Of a DNA stretch of 38,779 nt, positions 16,898 to 26,380 are shown in pieces. The notes under the pieces are model-generated. The model had not been told where the DNA came from. It saw nothing but the letters and a program-made list of their open reading frames with translations, and did not search any database. The stretch is from Bradyrhizobium neotropicale. GTDB taxonomy: Bacteria; Pseudomonadota; Alphaproteobacteria; Rhizobiales; Xanthobacteraceae. Position numbers and translations under genes: made by a program. How positions within the stretch are numbered: position 1 is the stretch's first letter; every line of letters starts with the position of its first letter. The stretch covers positions 64,206-102,984 of the forward strand of contig NZ_LSEF01000034.1 of NCBI RefSeq assembly GCF_001641695.1, in the 5' to 3' direction.

Positions 16898-17080
16898 TCA
16901 GTTGTGCGGGCCGCCCTCGCGGTCGCGCTTCTTCAGCTCGTTCAGGAGATGCTCGAGATGCGACGTCAGCCGGGGTTCCGGGCGAAGGCTCTGCTGCAGC
17001 CGCTCGCCCACGGCATCGCAAATCGAGCGGCTGGTGCGCCGATCGATCTGTTCGCTGTCATTGGCAAAGTGGCCCGTCAT
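16898..17080 (-). CDS. Small hypothetical protein, 60 residues
   Basis: The protein starts MTGHFANDSEQIDRRTSRS and has one predicted amphipathic region, ICDAVGERLQQSLRPEPRL, followed by SHLEHLLNELKKRD. A GGAAC site lies seven bases before the ATG. Composition is charged and soluble, with no membrane segment. The G-x-x-L ... EP ... LLNxL spacing is slightly like the NepR anti-sigma helices, but three residues shorter in the first helix, and no phyR or ecfG gene is nearby. I treat it as unknown. The 213 bases upstream of its start (17081-17293) are locally AT-richer and hold the hairpin described separately. Confidence 0.65.
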   Translation of the reverse strand: MTGHFANDSEQIDRRTSRSICDAVGERLQQSLRPEPRLTSHLEHLLNELKKRDREGGPHN

Positions 17081-17213
17081 GGCAGAGTTCCGTGTCCAGA
17101 GGTCATTTCACGGTACCAAGTCATTGGCCCCCAAAATGGTTTCGGCATCTGCGGGGAGTGCTGAGGATTCTAGTAAAAATTGTATTAATGGTCGCAAGAT
17201 CCACCCAAATGCG

Positions 17214-17243
17214 AAGCCCCGGCGGGGGGACGCGCCGGGGCTT
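17214..17243 (-). terminator. GC-rich hairpin downstream of the Gly/His-rich secreted protein gene
   Basis: AAGCCCCGGCG (17214-17224) pairs perfectly over 11 bases with CGCCGGGGCTT (17233-17243) around an 8-base loop. It lies about 50 bases past the stop of the minus-strand gene ending at 17294. The tail on the minus strand is only weakly T-rich (CGCATTTGGG), so it may be an imperfect terminator or a 3'-protecting stem. A second small stem, GGGTACC/GGTACCC (17252-17258 with 17267-17273), lies between it and the gene. Confidence 0.6.
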
Positions 17244-17293
17244 CTCTTGGAGGGTACCTGGGGGATGGTACCCTTGGGAAGGTGCTGTCGGGC

Positions 17294-17554
17294 TCAGTAG
17301 CAGCGGTTGATCAGCCGCCAGCGGGGTCCCCAGGGGGTCGGGACCAGCCGGCGCACATAGCAGCCGCCATAGCCGTAGGAGACGGGGCCGCCGGCATAGA
17401 AGCGCGGTGCACCCCAGCCGTAGCCGTAGCCGTGGTGCCAGCCGCCGCCATGCCAGCCCCAGCCGCCATGCCAGTGCGCGGAGGCGGAGGTCGGTGCCAG
17501 CGCGGCACCCAGCGCGACCGCGGCGACTGCGGCAAGCGAAAGTTTCCTCAACAT
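17294..17554 (-). CDS. Small secreted Gly/His/Tyr-rich protein
   Basis: The 86-residue protein has a clear signal peptide, MLRKLSLAAVAAVALGAA, cleaved after SASA. A mature part follows, rich in His, Trp, Gly and Tyr (HWHGGWGWHGGGWHHGYGYG). It ends with a more ordered tail, CYVRRLVPTPWGPRWRLINR, with a final Cys-Tyr. The two Cys may pair. GAGGAG precedes the ATG. The His-rich run could bind metal, and similar proteins are often loosely labelled sulfur-globule proteins; neither role is demonstrated. It is a type I associate with Bradyrhizobium. Confidence 0.8.
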   Translation of the reverse strand: MLRKLSLAAVAAVALGAALAPTSASAHWHGGWGWHGGGWHHGYGYGWGAPRFYAGGPVSYGYGGCYVRRLVPTPWGPRWRLINRCY

Positions 17555-17862
17555 CGTGATCTCCTCAAAACTGCCGGCGCGGGCCTGCGCGTCGATGGAA
17601 AGGCCGCCGAAACGGTCCGCCTCGGGTGGAGGCTTTGGTTTCGATGGATGGACCTTACGTCAGCGACGCTGAACCGAACCCTGACGGAGCCTGCAGATTG
17701 GGTTCATCTGGGTGAAATTGTTGTAATCCATGCTGAAAATATCGGCTTGTCTCCTGCGGCGAAGCGCGCATGGGACCGTTTTGGCGGTCGCTTGCCGTTC
17801 GGCGATGGCGCCGATATAAGCCCGGCAACTCCACACCACCCCTTTTCCTCAAGGACAAGATC

Positions 17863-18285
17863 ATGGCGACCGAACGCACTTTCTCGATCATCAAGCCCGA
17901 CGCGACCGAGCGTAACCTGACCGGCGCGGTCAACGCCGTGATCGAGAAGGCGGGCCTGCGCGTCGTCGCCCAGAAGCGCATCCGCATGACCAAGGGCCAG
18001 GCCGAGACCTTCTATGCCGTCCACAAGGCGCGTCCGTTCTTCGGCGAGCTCGTCGACTTCATGACCTCGGGCCCGGTCGTGGTTCAGGTGCTGGAAGGCG
18101 AAGGCGCGATCGCCAAATATCGCGAGGTGATGGGTGCGACCGATCCGTCGAAGGCGGCTGACGGCACCATCCGCAAGCTCTACGCCAAGTCGATCGGCGA
18201 GAACTCCGTGCACGGTTCCGACGCGCCGGAGACCGCGGTGATCGAGATCGCGCAGTTCTTCTCGGGCAACGAGATCGTCGGCTGA
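17863..18285 (+). CDS. ndk: Nucleoside-diphosphate kinase
   Basis: The 140-residue protein begins [18 protein letters not shown] and contains the [10 protein letters not shown] block and the active-site region [12 protein letters not shown] with the phosphorylated His. It transfers the gamma phosphate between nucleoside triphosphates and diphosphates in the cytoplasm. Length is normal. The start is the ATG at 17863, preceded by AAGGA; the longer frame to 17770 has no site and a non-conserved, Arg/Trp-rich extension. The 308 bases upstream (17555-17862) hold no gene I can support and should contain its promoter. Confidence 0.97.
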   Translation: MATERTFSIIKPDATERNLTGAVNAVIEKAGLRVVAQKRIRMTKGQAETFYAVHKARPFFGELVDFMTSGPVVVQVLEGEGAIAKYREVMGATDPSKAADGTIRKLYAKSIGENSVHGSDAPETAVIEIAQFFSGNEIVG

Positions 18286-18329
18286 TCCGTCAGCCGGCGC
18301 CTTAATTCGACGGGGCGAAAGGACGCATT

Positions 18330-19190
18330 GTGAACTGGCTCTGGCAGATCTTCGATCCCGCGACGATCGGGGCATTCTTCACCCAGTTCCGCAATGAGAT
18401 GGCCGAGCCGACCTTCTGGATTGCGGTCGGCAAGATCATCTGGATCAACATCCTGCTCTCCGGCGACAACGCGCTGGTGATTGCGCTTGCCTGCCGCGGC
18501 CTCAAGCCGCGGCACCGGCTGTGGGGCATGGTGCTCGGCGCCGGCGCGGCGGTGCTGCTGCGAATCATCTTCACCGGCATCGTCGCGAGCCTGATGGGGC
18601 TGCCGTATCTCAAGCTGGTCGGCGGTCTCGCGCTGATCGTGATCGCGGCGAAGCTCCTCGTGCCGGAGGAAGAGGACGAGGAGGGCGTCGAGTCCGCCTC
18701 GCATCTCTGGCAGGCCGTGCAGATCGTCGTCGTTGCCGACATCGTGATGAGCCTCGACAACGTCATCGCGGTCGCCGCCGCCGCCAATGGCAGCGTGCCG
18801 CTGTTGATCCTCGGCCTTGCCATCAGCGTGCCGCTGATCGTCGCCGGCGCCGCGCTGATCATGGCGCTGCTGGCCAAACTGCCGGTCCTGGTCTGGGCGG
18901 GTGCGGCGCTGCTCGGCTGGATCGCCGGCGAGGTGATCGCGACCGATCCCGGCATCGAGCCGAAGCTGCATACGCTGTTCGACGGCCCGCTCGGCGCCTC
19001 GCTGGATTCGATGCTCGCAGCCCTGCGCATCCCGCCGCAATTCGCCCATGGTGGCGGAGGCGGCGAGTATCTCTGCGCCGCGCTCGGCGTCGTCGTTGTG
19101 CTGGTCGTCGGCTATATCTGGCGCCGGCGCAGCATGAGCGCGGCTGCGCTCGAATCCTCAGAGCGCCACGCCAAGGCGTCGGCGGAGTAA
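18330..19190 (+). CDS. TerC family integral membrane protein
   Basis: The 286-residue protein has about seven to eight hydrophobic segments and the paired motifs SGDNALVIAL (near 45-54) and SLDNVIAVAA (near 142-151). These mark the two halves of TerC/YjbE-like proteins. The family is linked to metal-ion (often manganese) export, frequently at sites of protein secretion; substrate here is unknown. The start is a GTG with AAAGGA seven bases upstream. It lies 44 bases after ndk and may share its transcript. The C-terminus is Ala/Ser-rich and charged. Confidence 0.9.
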   Translation: MNWLWQIFDPATIGAFFTQFRNEMAEPTFWIAVGKIIWINILLSGDNALVIALACRGLKPRHRLWGMVLGAGAAVLLRIIFTGIVASLMGLPYLKLVGGLALIVIAAKLLVPEEEDEEGVESASHLWQAVQIVVVADIVMSLDNVIAVAAAANGSVPLLILGLAISVPLIVAGAALIMALLAKLPVLVWAGAALLGWIAGEVIATDPGIEPKLHTLFDGPLGASLDSMLAALRIPPQFAHGGGGGEYLCAALGVVVVLVVGYIWRRRSMSAAALESSERHAKASAE

Positions 19191-19199
19191 GCTTTATCG

Positions 19200-19244
19200 C
19201 CTAAAGCGCGATGAGATTGGGATAAATCGTCATCGCGCTTTAGG
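19200..19244. repeat. Palindromic intergenic repeat, first unit
   Basis: CCTAAAGCGCGATGA (19200-19214) pairs perfectly over 15 bases with TCATCGCGCTTTAGG (19230-19244) around a 15-base loop. It sits just after the TerC-family gene in a convergent gap. It resembles an abundant Bradyrhizobium/Rhodopseudomonas intergenic palindrome and may also terminate transcription from either side. Confidence 0.65.
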
Positions 19245-19253
19245 CTGTTGTTT

Positions 19254-19302
19254 GAGCATGATCTTTTCGGAAAACCGCTGCGCACTTTTCCGGATCATGC
19301 TC
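19254..19302. repeat. Palindromic intergenic repeat, second unit
   Basis: GAGCATGATC (19254-19263) pairs with GATCATGCTC (19293-19302). An inner CGGAAAA (19268-19274) pairs with TTTTCCG (19286-19292), and a TTTT bulge lies in the left arm. The right end touches the ppx stop codon, whose last base is position 19302. I associate this GAGCATGATC...CGGAAAA type with a high-copy repeat of this bacterial group. Confidence 0.7.
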
Positions 19303-20807
19303 TAGCGGCGGACGATCGAGCCGGAGCGGCCGATCAGGCGGGCAAGCTGCCGGAAGCGGCCGCCGACGCGATCGGCGACGAGATCGCCGAGCCGGTGCTC
19401 GAACACCAGCATCAGCTTGCGACCCTCGCTGCGGAAATGCGTGGCCGGCAGCACGCCGGGCCGCGCCGCCGAGATCAGGTGCGCGACGCGGAACGCCGCA
19501 CCCAGCAAGCGGGCACGTTCGAGCTGGGCCGGCGTCAGCAGTTCCTGCATCGTCATCGGCGGCTGGTTTTCCTCGCTGAGGCCCGCGTAGCGGTAGAACA
19601 CCGAGAGGCCGACGAAGGCGCGCTCCTGGTGATTGATCGCGCCAAAATTGCCGTTGACGACGAGGCTCAGCGTCTGCTCGCCGCGATGGTCGGGATGCAC
19701 GCGCCAGCCGATATCGGAGAGCAGGCATGCGGTGTGGCGCAGGCGGCGATCCTCCTCGGTCTCGCGCAACTTCACCACGCGCGCGAGGCGGTCGCTCCAG
19801 GTGATTAGCTCGCGGGCGTGGCGGGCCGAGCGCGACAAGAGCTGGTTCAACTCTTCGGCCGCGCAGATCAGGCCGTCCTTGCTGCGCTCGCTCTCGGAGA
19901 GCTTCTCGTGCAACAGGCCTTCGCGCACGCCAAAGGTCGAGAACACGATGGTCTTCGGCTGGGCGACGCGGATGATGTGCTCGAGCACGAGCGCCGCATA
20001 GGTGAGGAGGGGCCGCCGGGCATCGGCGACGACCTCGATGTCGGCGAGCATGTCGGCGGCCGCAAGGCGCCGCAGCCGGCGCGCAAAGTCGAGGGCTTCG
20101 GCGGCAGCAATGGAATAGCCGTGCATCACCTGGAGCGGATAGCCGCTCTGGATGATGTGGATGCGTGCGAGTGCGCGCCAGGTGCCGCCGACCGCGTAGA
20201 AGGTGCGACCGCGGCCCGCGATGAGCTGCGGCAGCTCGTCGATCTCCTCGCGCACGATGCGATCGGCGCGCTTGAGCGATTTGTGCGCGAGGTCCTGCAG
20301 CGCGAGGCCGCCGAGCGGCAGCGTCACGCCGCTGCGCACGCTGTTGCGGCGCACGTCGATCAACTCGAGCGAGCCGCCGCCGAGGTCGCCGACGATGCCG
20401 TCGGGATGATGAATCCCCGAGATCACGCCGAGCGCCGACAGCCGCGCCTCGCGCTGTCCGGACAGGATCTCGATTTTCACGGCGCAGATGCGCTCGGCTT
20501 TCGCGATGAAGTCGGGGCCGTTGGAGGCGTCGCGGCAGGCGGCGGTGGCGATCGCAAAGACGCGACCGACCTGCATCACGCGGCACAGCGCGCGAAAGCG
20601 CTTGAGCGAGGTCAGCGCCTTGTCGACGGCATCGGGCGCAAGCAGGCCCGTGCTCTGCACCTCGCGTCCGAGGCCGCACAGCGTCTTCTCGTTGAAGATC
20701 GGAATGAGGCTGCGCGTCAGCGCCTCGTAGACGACGAGACGGACCGAGTTGGAACCGATGTCGATGACGGCGACGCTCGCGCTGCGCTTGCGCGCCCGTG
20801 TCACCAC
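19302..20807 (-). CDS. ppx: Ppx/GppA family exopolyphosphatase
   Basis: The 501-residue protein has the ASKHA-fold phosphate motifs: DIGSNSVRLVVYE (about 16-28) and GDLGGGSLEL (about 140-149). A C-terminal HD-like helical domain contains RRLRHTACLLSDIGWRVHPDHR. It releases phosphate from polyphosphate ends and may also act on pppGpp. The start is a GTG at 20807 with GGAG seven bases upstream. It lies 12 bases after ppk1, so synthesis and breakdown of polyphosphate are encoded together. The stop codon abuts a palindromic repeat, so the very C-terminus may differ from relatives. Confidence 0.93.
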   Translation of the reverse strand: MVTRARKRSASVAVIDIGSNSVRLVVYEALTRSLIPIFNEKTLCGLGREVQSTGLLAPDAVDKALTSLKRFRALCRVMQVGRVFAIATAACRDASNGPDFIAKAERICAVKIEILSGQREARLSALGVISGIHHPDGIVGDLGGGSLELIDVRRNSVRSGVTLPLGGLALQDLAHKSLKRADRIVREEIDELPQLIAGRGRTFYAVGGTWRALARIHIIQSGYPLQVMHGYSIAAAEALDFARRLRRLAAADMLADIEVVADARRPLLTYAALVLEHIIRVAQPKTIVFSTFGVREGLLHEKLSESERSKDGLICAAEELNQLLSRSARHARELITWSDRLARVVKLRETEEDRRLRHTACLLSDIGWRVHPDHRGEQTLSLVVNGNFGAINHQERAFVGLSVFYRYAGLSEENQPPMTMQELLTPAQLERARLLGAAFRVAHLISAARPGVLPATHFRSEGRKLMLVFEHRLGDLVADRVGGRFRQLARLIGRSGSIVRR

Positions 20808-20819
20808 GACAAACTCCGA

Positions 20820-23024
20820 TCAGGATTGATGACGTTCGTTCCGGCGCGTGAGACGGCGCGGCGAGGATTCCTTGAGCGACTTTCCACGGCCAGACAGACT
20901 CGGATTTGTCATGAAGTAGTTGTGCACGTTGAAAGGCTCCTCGCCCTTCGCGGCCTTCATACGCGTTGAGGACCCGTCCGGCAACAATTGCCAGCTCTGC
21001 TCATTGTCCTTCAAGTTCGCGACCATGATCTGTTCGAGAACCTGCTGATGCACAGTCGGATTTTGCAACGGACACAGCACCTCGACGCGGCGATCGAGGT
21101 TGCGCGGCATCATGTCGGCCGAGGAGATATACACAGCCGCCTTGGCGCTCGGCAGCCCCTGGCCCATGCCGAAGCAGTAGATTCGGCCGTGTTCCAGGAA
21201 GCGTCCGATGACGGATTTGACGCGGATGTTCTCCGACAGGCCGGGGATGCCGGGCCTGAGGCAGCAGATGCCGCGCACCACGAGCTCGACCTGGACGCCG
21301 GCCTGCGAGGCCTCGTAGAGCGCGTCGATGATGTCGGGGTCGACCAGCGCGTTCATCTTCATCCAGACCGCGCCGGGCCGGCCGTGCCGCGCATGCGCGG
21401 TCTCGGCCTGGATGTGCTCGATGATGCGTCCGCGCAGCGTCAGCGGCGACACCGCCATCTTTTCCAGATCGCTCGGCGCCGCATAGCCGGTGATGAAGTT
21501 GAACACGCGCGCGGCGTCGCGGCCGATGGTCGGATCCGAGGTGAAGTAGGAGAGGTCGGTGTAGATGCGCGCAGTGACCGGATGGTAGTTGCCGGTGCCG
21601 GTATGGACATAGGTGGTGAGGATGCCGCCCTCGCGGCGCACCACCATCGAAAGCTTGGCGTGGGTCTTGAGTTCGAGGAAGCCGTAAACGACCTGCACGC
21701 CGGCGCGCTCGAGGTCGCGCGCCCAGCGGATATTGGCCTCCTCGTCGAAGCGCGCCTTCAGCTCGATCAGCGCGGTGACGGACTTGCCGGCCTCGGCGGC
21801 TTCCGCGAGCGCGCGCACGATCGGCGAGTTGTTGGAGGTGCGATAGAGCGTCTGCTTGATCGCGACGACGTCGGGGTCGCGCGCCGCCTGCTGCAGGAAC
21901 TGGACCACCACGTCGAAGGATTCGTAGGGGTGGTGGACGATCAGGTCCTTCTGCCGGATCGCGGCAAAGATGTCGCCGCCATGCTCGCGCACACGCTCGG
22001 GATGGCGCGGCACGTAGGGGGTGAATTCGAGGTCGGGCCGGTCGAGGCGGGTGAGCTGCGAGAGCTCGTTCATGGCGAGCACGCCGTCCACGAGGAAGAC
22101 CTCGTCGTCGGCGGCGGACAGCGCATGCTGCACGAAGCTGCGCAGCTCCTCCGGTGTCTTGGCATCGATCTCGAGCCGGATCACCGATCCGCGGCGGCGG
22201 CGCTTCAGTGCGGTCTCGAACACGCGGACGAGGTCTTCGGCCTCTTCCTCGATTTCCATTTCGGAGTCGCGGATGATGCGGAAGGCGCCCTGGCCGTGAA
22301 GATTGTAGCCGGGGAACAGGCGGTTGATGAACAGGGCGGTGGCCTGTTCGAGCGAGATCAGCCGGACCTTGCCGTCACCGGGCATGCGGATGAAGCGGTC
22401 GATCTTGCCGGGCATGCGGATCAGCGCGTTCATCTGCTTGCCGTCGGCAGCGCGCGTTAGTTGTAGCGCGATAGTGAAGCCGAGGCTCGGAATGAACGGG
22501 AAGGGGTGCGCAGGGTCGATCGCCAGCGGCGTCAGCAGCGGGAACACGTTGTTGAGGAAGTAGTCCTCGAGCCAGATCCGCTCGGATTTGGTGACGTCCT
22601 TGCCGTCGACCAGCACGATGCCGACGTCGGCGAGGGTGCCGCGCAGGTCGCGCCAGATCGACTGCTGGTCGCTGGCAAGCTGAGAGACGGTGCGGTTGAT
22701 CAGCGCGAGCTGCTCGGACGGCGTCAGGCCGTCGGGGCTGCGCTCGGGAATGCCCTCGCGCACCTGGGCCTTGATGCCGGCGACGCGGACCATAAAGAAT
22801 TCGTCGAGGTTATTTGCCGAAATCGACAGGAATCGCACCCGCTCCAGCACCGGATGGTGGGCATTGACCGATTCTTCGAGGACGCGGCGATTGAAATGCA
22901 GCCAGGAGAGCTCGCGGTTGATGAATCGCTCGGGGCTCGTGGCGATCGCCGGCAGTCCTTCGGCTTCCGGAGCTTTCTCTTTTACTTCAATAGCTTGCAC
23001 GGATTCCATCAGAAGTCGGTCCAT
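20820..23024 (-). CDS. ppk1: Polyphosphate kinase 1
   Basis: The 734-residue protein contains the N-terminal [18 protein letters not shown] block and the [13 protein letters not shown] segment. The catalytic region [19 protein letters not shown] carries the His of the HTGTGNY motif that is autophosphorylated in this family. It polymerises the ATP gamma phosphate into polyphosphate. I chose the ATG at 23024 (MDRLLMESV), preceded by AAGG about nine bases upstream; the frame is open to 23072 without support, and a further ATG at 23009 is possible. It is followed immediately by ppx. Confidence 0.95.
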   Translation of the reverse strand: MDRLLMESVQAIEVKEKAPEAEGLPAIATSPERFINRELSWLHFNRRVLEESVNAHHPVLERVRFLSISANNLDEFFMVRVAGIKAQVREGIPERSPDGLTPSEQLALINRTVSQLASDQQSIWRDLRGTLADVGIVLVDGKDVTKSERIWLEDYFLNNVFPLLTPLAIDPAHPFPFIPSLGFTIALQLTRAADGKQMNALIRMPGKIDRFIRMPGDGKVRLISLEQATALFINRLFPGYNLHGQGAFRIIRDSEMEIEEEAEDLVRVFETALKRRRRGSVIRLEIDAKTPEELRSFVQHALSAADDEVFLVDGVLAMNELSQLTRLDRPDLEFTPYVPRHPERVREHGGDIFAAIRQKDLIVHHPYESFDVVVQFLQQAARDPDVVAIKQTLYRTSNNSPIVRALAEAAEAGKSVTALIELKARFDEEANIRWARDLERAGVQVVYGFLELKTHAKLSMVVRREGGILTTYVHTGTGNYHPVTARIYTDLSYFTSDPTIGRDAARVFNFITGYAAPSDLEKMAVSPLTLRGRIIEHIQAETAHARHGRPGAVWMKMNALVDPDIIDALYEASQAGVQVELVVRGICCLRPGIPGLSENIRVKSVIGRFLEHGRIYCFGMGQGLPSAKAAVYISSADMMPRNLDRRVEVLCPLQNPTVHQQVLEQIMVANLKDNEQSWQLLPDGSSTRMKAAKGEEPFNVHNYFMTNPSLSGRGKSLKESSPRRLTRRNERHQS

Positions 23025-23150
23025 CTTGTCTCGCCTTACTTTGCGACTTACGCGCAAAACCGGCGGGAGCATGTGTTAATGCGGTGACGTTTCGATGACA
23101 TTGATGTTCCGCCGCCCGGCCGCGTCAAGCGGCGTCGGAAGGCGGCCCGG

Positions 23151-23828
23151 TCAGGCATCGCGCAGCAGGTCGGCGGCGAGCGCCCGGGTCACGGGCCGGC
23201 CGAGCCGCAGCGCCTCGCTGTCCAGCAGCTCTACCGCGCGCCGGGCGGCGGCCGAGGACCGCTCCAGGCGGGTGGCTAGGTAGCTGACCACGCTCTCGTC
23301 GACCGTGAGCTGGCGGTCGGCGCAGAACTTTACGATCAGGCCGCGGAACAGCTGGTCGTCCGGCGGCAGCAGCGAGATCGCCGGCACGGCGCGCAGGCGC
23401 GAGCGCAGGTCGCGTAGCTCAATGTCGAGCGCGGCCGGAAGTTCGCGTCCGGTGAAGAGGACATAAGCGCCGTCCTCGCGGGCGAGATTCATCAGGTGGA
23501 AGAGGGCGCGCTCGTCGAAGTCCCCAACCCTGAGATCTTCAACCACCAGCGCACCCGTCGCCAGTGCCCCCGGCACGGTAGACGCGGTCAGCGCATTGGC
23601 CGTGGTCGAGCGGGCACCCGCCTCCTCGGCCCAGATCGCGGCGAGGTGGCTCTTGCCCGATCCTTCCGGGCCGGCCAGCCACATGATCCGGTTCGGCCAT
23701 TCCGGCCAGCCATCGATCAAGGCGAGACCGGCCGCGTTGGCAGGCCCTTCAAGGAAATTGTCCCGGCTGAGGCTCTCCGCATGCGGAAGCGAAAATGCCA
23801 ACTGTCGGGGATGAACGCGGCCTGCCAC
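23151..23828 (-). CDS. hdaA: DnaA-related HdaA-like regulatory protein
   Basis: The 225-residue protein has one AAA+ domain with Walker A GPEGSGKSHLA and Walker B-like VVEDL, and it lacks the DnaA DNA-binding domain. Near the N-terminus, RQLAFSLPH resembles the clamp-binding QL-x-L/F-x-L motif of Hda. Hda proteins bind the replication clamp and stimulate ATP hydrolysis by DnaA, preventing re-initiation. I prefer a GTG start at 23828 because GGAG lies six bases upstream; the frame extends to 23864 without a site. The gene lies between pgsA-like and ppk1 on the same strand. Confidence 0.85.
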   Translation of the reverse strand: MAGRVHPRQLAFSLPHAESLSRDNFLEGPANAAGLALIDGWPEWPNRIMWLAGPEGSGKSHLAAIWAEEAGARSTTANALTASTVPGALATGALVVEDLRVGDFDERALFHLMNLAREDGAYVLFTGRELPAALDIELRDLRSRLRAVPAISLLPPDDQLFRGLIVKFCADRQLTVDESVVSYLATRLERSSAAARRAVELLDSEALRLGRPVTRALAADLLRDA

Positions 23829-23928
23829 GCTTGCTTTGCTCCATGCCGGACGTGCCGGCCTCACTTGAAGGGATCTGACGGATCGAGCGCTGCTCGTTCA
23901 ACTCGATTTGGCCCATTTGCTGGGCCGC

Positions 23929-24471
23929 TCATTTTGCCTCGATGGTGCTCATGTGCCGCAGCCACTCGACGAGATAGAGCGACACCGAGGACAGCGTGAA
24001 GACCGTTACGAAGCCCATCAGGATAATATCATAGGGCGCCGGCTTGAAGCCGAAGGCGAGGGCGGCCAGCACCAGGGCCGCATAGGCCACCTGGGCCGCG
24101 GTGTTGAGCTTGGACACCATCGACGGCTTCATCTCGACCGGCTTGTCGAACAGCCAGGACACGATCACGGCGGCCACGATCATGATGTCGCGCGACACCA
24201 CCAGGATCACGATCCAGCGCGGGATGTCGCCCCAGATGCCGAGTGCCAGGTAGATCGAGACCAGCAGCGCCTTGTCCGCGAGGGGGTCGAGCAGGGCGCC
24301 GAGCTCGCTCCTCATGTTGAAGCGCTTGGCCAGGAAACCGTCGACGGCGTCACTGATGCCGGCGATCAGGAACACCGCGAACGCCACCTCCATTTGGCTC
24401 GACACGATGGCCCAGACGATGATCGGGACCAGCATGATACGGCCAAGGGTGATGATGTTCGGGATACTCAC
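23929..24471 (-). CDS. CDP-alcohol phosphatidyltransferase (PgsA-like)
   Basis: The 180-residue membrane protein begins with SIPNIITLGRIMLVP after a GTG and carries the family motif DAVDGFLAKRFNMRSELGAL followed by LDPLADK. The spacing D-x2-DG-x2-A ... G-x3-D-x3-D is complete, although the usual Arg after Ala is Lys here. Four to five hydrophobic segments fit the fold. It probably makes phosphatidylglycerol phosphate from CDP-diacylglycerol; another CDP-alcohol substrate is possible. The start at 24471 is preceded by AGGAAG six bases upstream. The open frame to 24612 would overlap the divergent purM promoter and is rejected. Confidence 0.87.
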   Translation of the reverse strand: MSIPNIITLGRIMLVPIIVWAIVSSQMEVAFAVFLIAGISDAVDGFLAKRFNMRSELGALLDPLADKALLVSIYLALGIWGDIPRWIVILVVSRDIMIVAAVIVSWLFDKPVEMKPSMVSKLNTAAQVAYAALVLAALAFGFKPAPYDIILMGFVTVFTLSSVSLYLVEWLRHMSTIEAK

Positions 24472-24624
24472 GCGGCGCTTCCTGGCACCTTGTCTGACCT
24501 CAAATCCGGCCCTTTGAAGGCTGAACCGGTTGATATCTACATAGTATAGCCCCAGGCGCCATGCGAGCCATTGCGTGTCCCCGGAATTCGACGTAACCAG
24601 CCGCAAACCCACTGGAAATCGGGC

Positions 24625-25698
24625 ATGACCGACCGCAAAAACGGCCTCACTTACGCCGATTCAGGCGTCGACATCGATGCGGGCAACCGCTTGGTCGACC
24701 TGATCAAGCCGATGGTGCGCGCCACCGCTCGCCCCGGCGCCGACGCCGAAATCGGCGGTTTCGGCGGCCTGTTCGACCTCAAGGCGGCCGGCTTCAAGGA
24801 TCCCGTCCTGGTCGCCGCGACGGACGGCGTCGGCACCAAGGTCAAGATCGCGATCGAGACCGGCCTGCATGGCGGGATCGGCATCGACCTCGTCGCCATG
24901 AGCGTCAACGATCTCGTGGTGCAGGGCGCCGAGCCGTTGTTCTTCCTCGACTATTTTGCCTGCGGCAAGCTCGACCCGGAGGCCACCGCCGCGATCGTCG
25001 CAGGTGTGGCCGAGGGCTGCCGCGAGTCCGGCTGTGCCTTGATCGGCGGCGAGACGGCCGAGATGCCGGGCCTGTACAAGGACGGGGATTACGATCTCGG
25101 CGGCTTTGCCGTCGGCGCCGCCGAGCGCGGCACGCTCCTGCCGCGCAAGGACATTGCCGCGGGCGATGCCGTGATTGGCCTTGCGTCCTCCGGCGTCCAT
25201 TCCAACGGTTTCTCGCTGGTGCGAAAGGTCGTCGAGCAGTCCGGCCTCGGCTTCGAGGCGAAGGCGCCGTTCTCGCCGGTCATGACCCTCGGTGGCGCGC
25301 TGCTGACGCCGACGCGGCTCTACGTCAAATCCTGCCTGCGCGCGATCCGCGAGACCGGCGCAGTGAAGGGGCTCGCCCACATCACCGGCGGCGGCTTCAC
25401 CGACAACATTCCACGCGTGCTGCCAAAACATCTCGGCGTCGGCATTGATCTGACGCGCCTGCCGGTGCTGCCGGTGTTCAAATGGCTGGCCGCGCAGGCC
25501 GGCATCGCCGAGCTGGAAATGCTGCGCACCTTCAATTGCGGCATCGGCATGATCGCGATCGTCGAGCCAGACGCGGTGGATAAGGTGACGCAAGTGTTCA
25601 CCGATGCTGGCGAGACGGTGGCCCAGCTCGGCACCGTGATCCCGGCCGAGGGCGAGCATCGCGTCGTCTATAGCGGCCACCTCGATCTCGCGCTGTAA
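24625..25698 (+). CDS. purM: Phosphoribosylformylglycinamidine cyclo-ligase PurM
   Basis: The 357-residue protein contains [34 protein letters not shown] and [20 protein letters not shown], followed by GGETAEMPG. This is the PurM order. It closes the imidazole ring to AIR with ATP, the fifth step of purine synthesis. The start is the ATG at 24625 ([12 protein letters not shown]), where conservation begins; the weak GGAAA upstream is the only site. It is divergent from the pgsA-like gene and four bases ahead of purN. Confidence 0.97.
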   Translation: MTDRKNGLTYADSGVDIDAGNRLVDLIKPMVRATARPGADAEIGGFGGLFDLKAAGFKDPVLVAATDGVGTKVKIAIETGLHGGIGIDLVAMSVNDLVVQGAEPLFFLDYFACGKLDPEATAAIVAGVAEGCRESGCALIGGETAEMPGLYKDGDYDLGGFAVGAAERGTLLPRKDIAAGDAVIGLASSGVHSNGFSLVRKVVEQSGLGFEAKAPFSPVMTLGGALLTPTRLYVKSCLRAIRETGAVKGLAHITGGGFTDNIPRVLPKHLGVGIDLTRLPVLPVFKWLAAQAGIAELEMLRTFNCGIGMIAIVEPDAVDKVTQVFTDAGETVAQLGTVIPAEGEHRVVYSGHLDLAL

Positions 25699-25702
25699 AC
25701 CG

Positions 25703-26380
25703 ATGAAACGCCGCGTCGCCATCCTGATTTCCGGCCGGGGCTCGAACATGGCCGCGCTGATCAAGGCCGCGGCCGCGCCTGATTTCCCGGCTGAGATTTC
25801 GCTCGTCATCTCGAACAAGGCCGATGCACCGGGGCTGGAGCGGGCGAAGGCGAGCGGGGTGCCGACGCTGGTGATCGAGAGCAAGCCGTTCGGCAAGGAC
25901 CGCGCCGGTTTTGAGGCGGCACTGCAGGCCGCGCTCGATCAGCACGGCATCGAGCTGATTTGCCTGGGCGGCTTCATGCGCCTGTTCACGGCCGAATTCA
26001 CGCAAAGCTGGTACGGACGGATGCTCAACATCCATCCGTCGCTCTTGCCGTCCTTTCCCGGCCTCGATCCGCACGGCCAGGCGCTGCGCGCCGGGGTGAA
26101 ACTGTCTGGCGCGACAGTGCACTTCGTGATCCCCGCCACCGACGCCGGCCCGATTGTGATGCAGGGCGCGGTTCCCGTCAGCGACCACGACACAGGGGAT
26201 ACGCTCTCGGAACGCATCCTCGAAGTCGAGCATCGCATCTATCCCGAGGCGCTGCGGCTGCTCGCCACCGGCAAGGTCCGGATCGACGGCGAGGTCTGCA
26301 AGACCGAGGCAAGCGGCGCTTCCGAGAATTTCCTGATTTCGCCCGTAGTGGCCCGGGCCTCGGACCTAACCGACCGTTAG
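25703..26380 (+). CDS. purN: Phosphoribosylglycinamide formyltransferase PurN
   Basis: The 225-residue protein starts MKRRVAILISGRGSNMAALI. It carries the GART signature with catalytic Asn and His in MLNIHPSLLPSFPGLDPH, and the catalytic Asp in HFVIPATDAGPIV. It transfers a formyl group from 10-formyltetrahydrofolate to GAR, the third purine step. It follows purM by four bases and is clearly in one operon with it. The last 15 bases overlap the convergent GNAT gene tail to tail. Confidence 0.97.
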   Translation: MKRRVAILISGRGSNMAALIKAAAAPDFPAEISLVISNKADAPGLERAKASGVPTLVIESKPFGKDRAGFEAALQAALDQHGIELICLGGFMRLFTAEFTQSWYGRMLNIHPSLLPSFPGLDPHGQALRAGVKLSGATVHFVIPATDAGPIVMQGAVPVSDHDTGDTLSERILEVEHRIYPEALRLLATGKVRIDGEVCKTEASGASENFLISPVVARASDLTDR

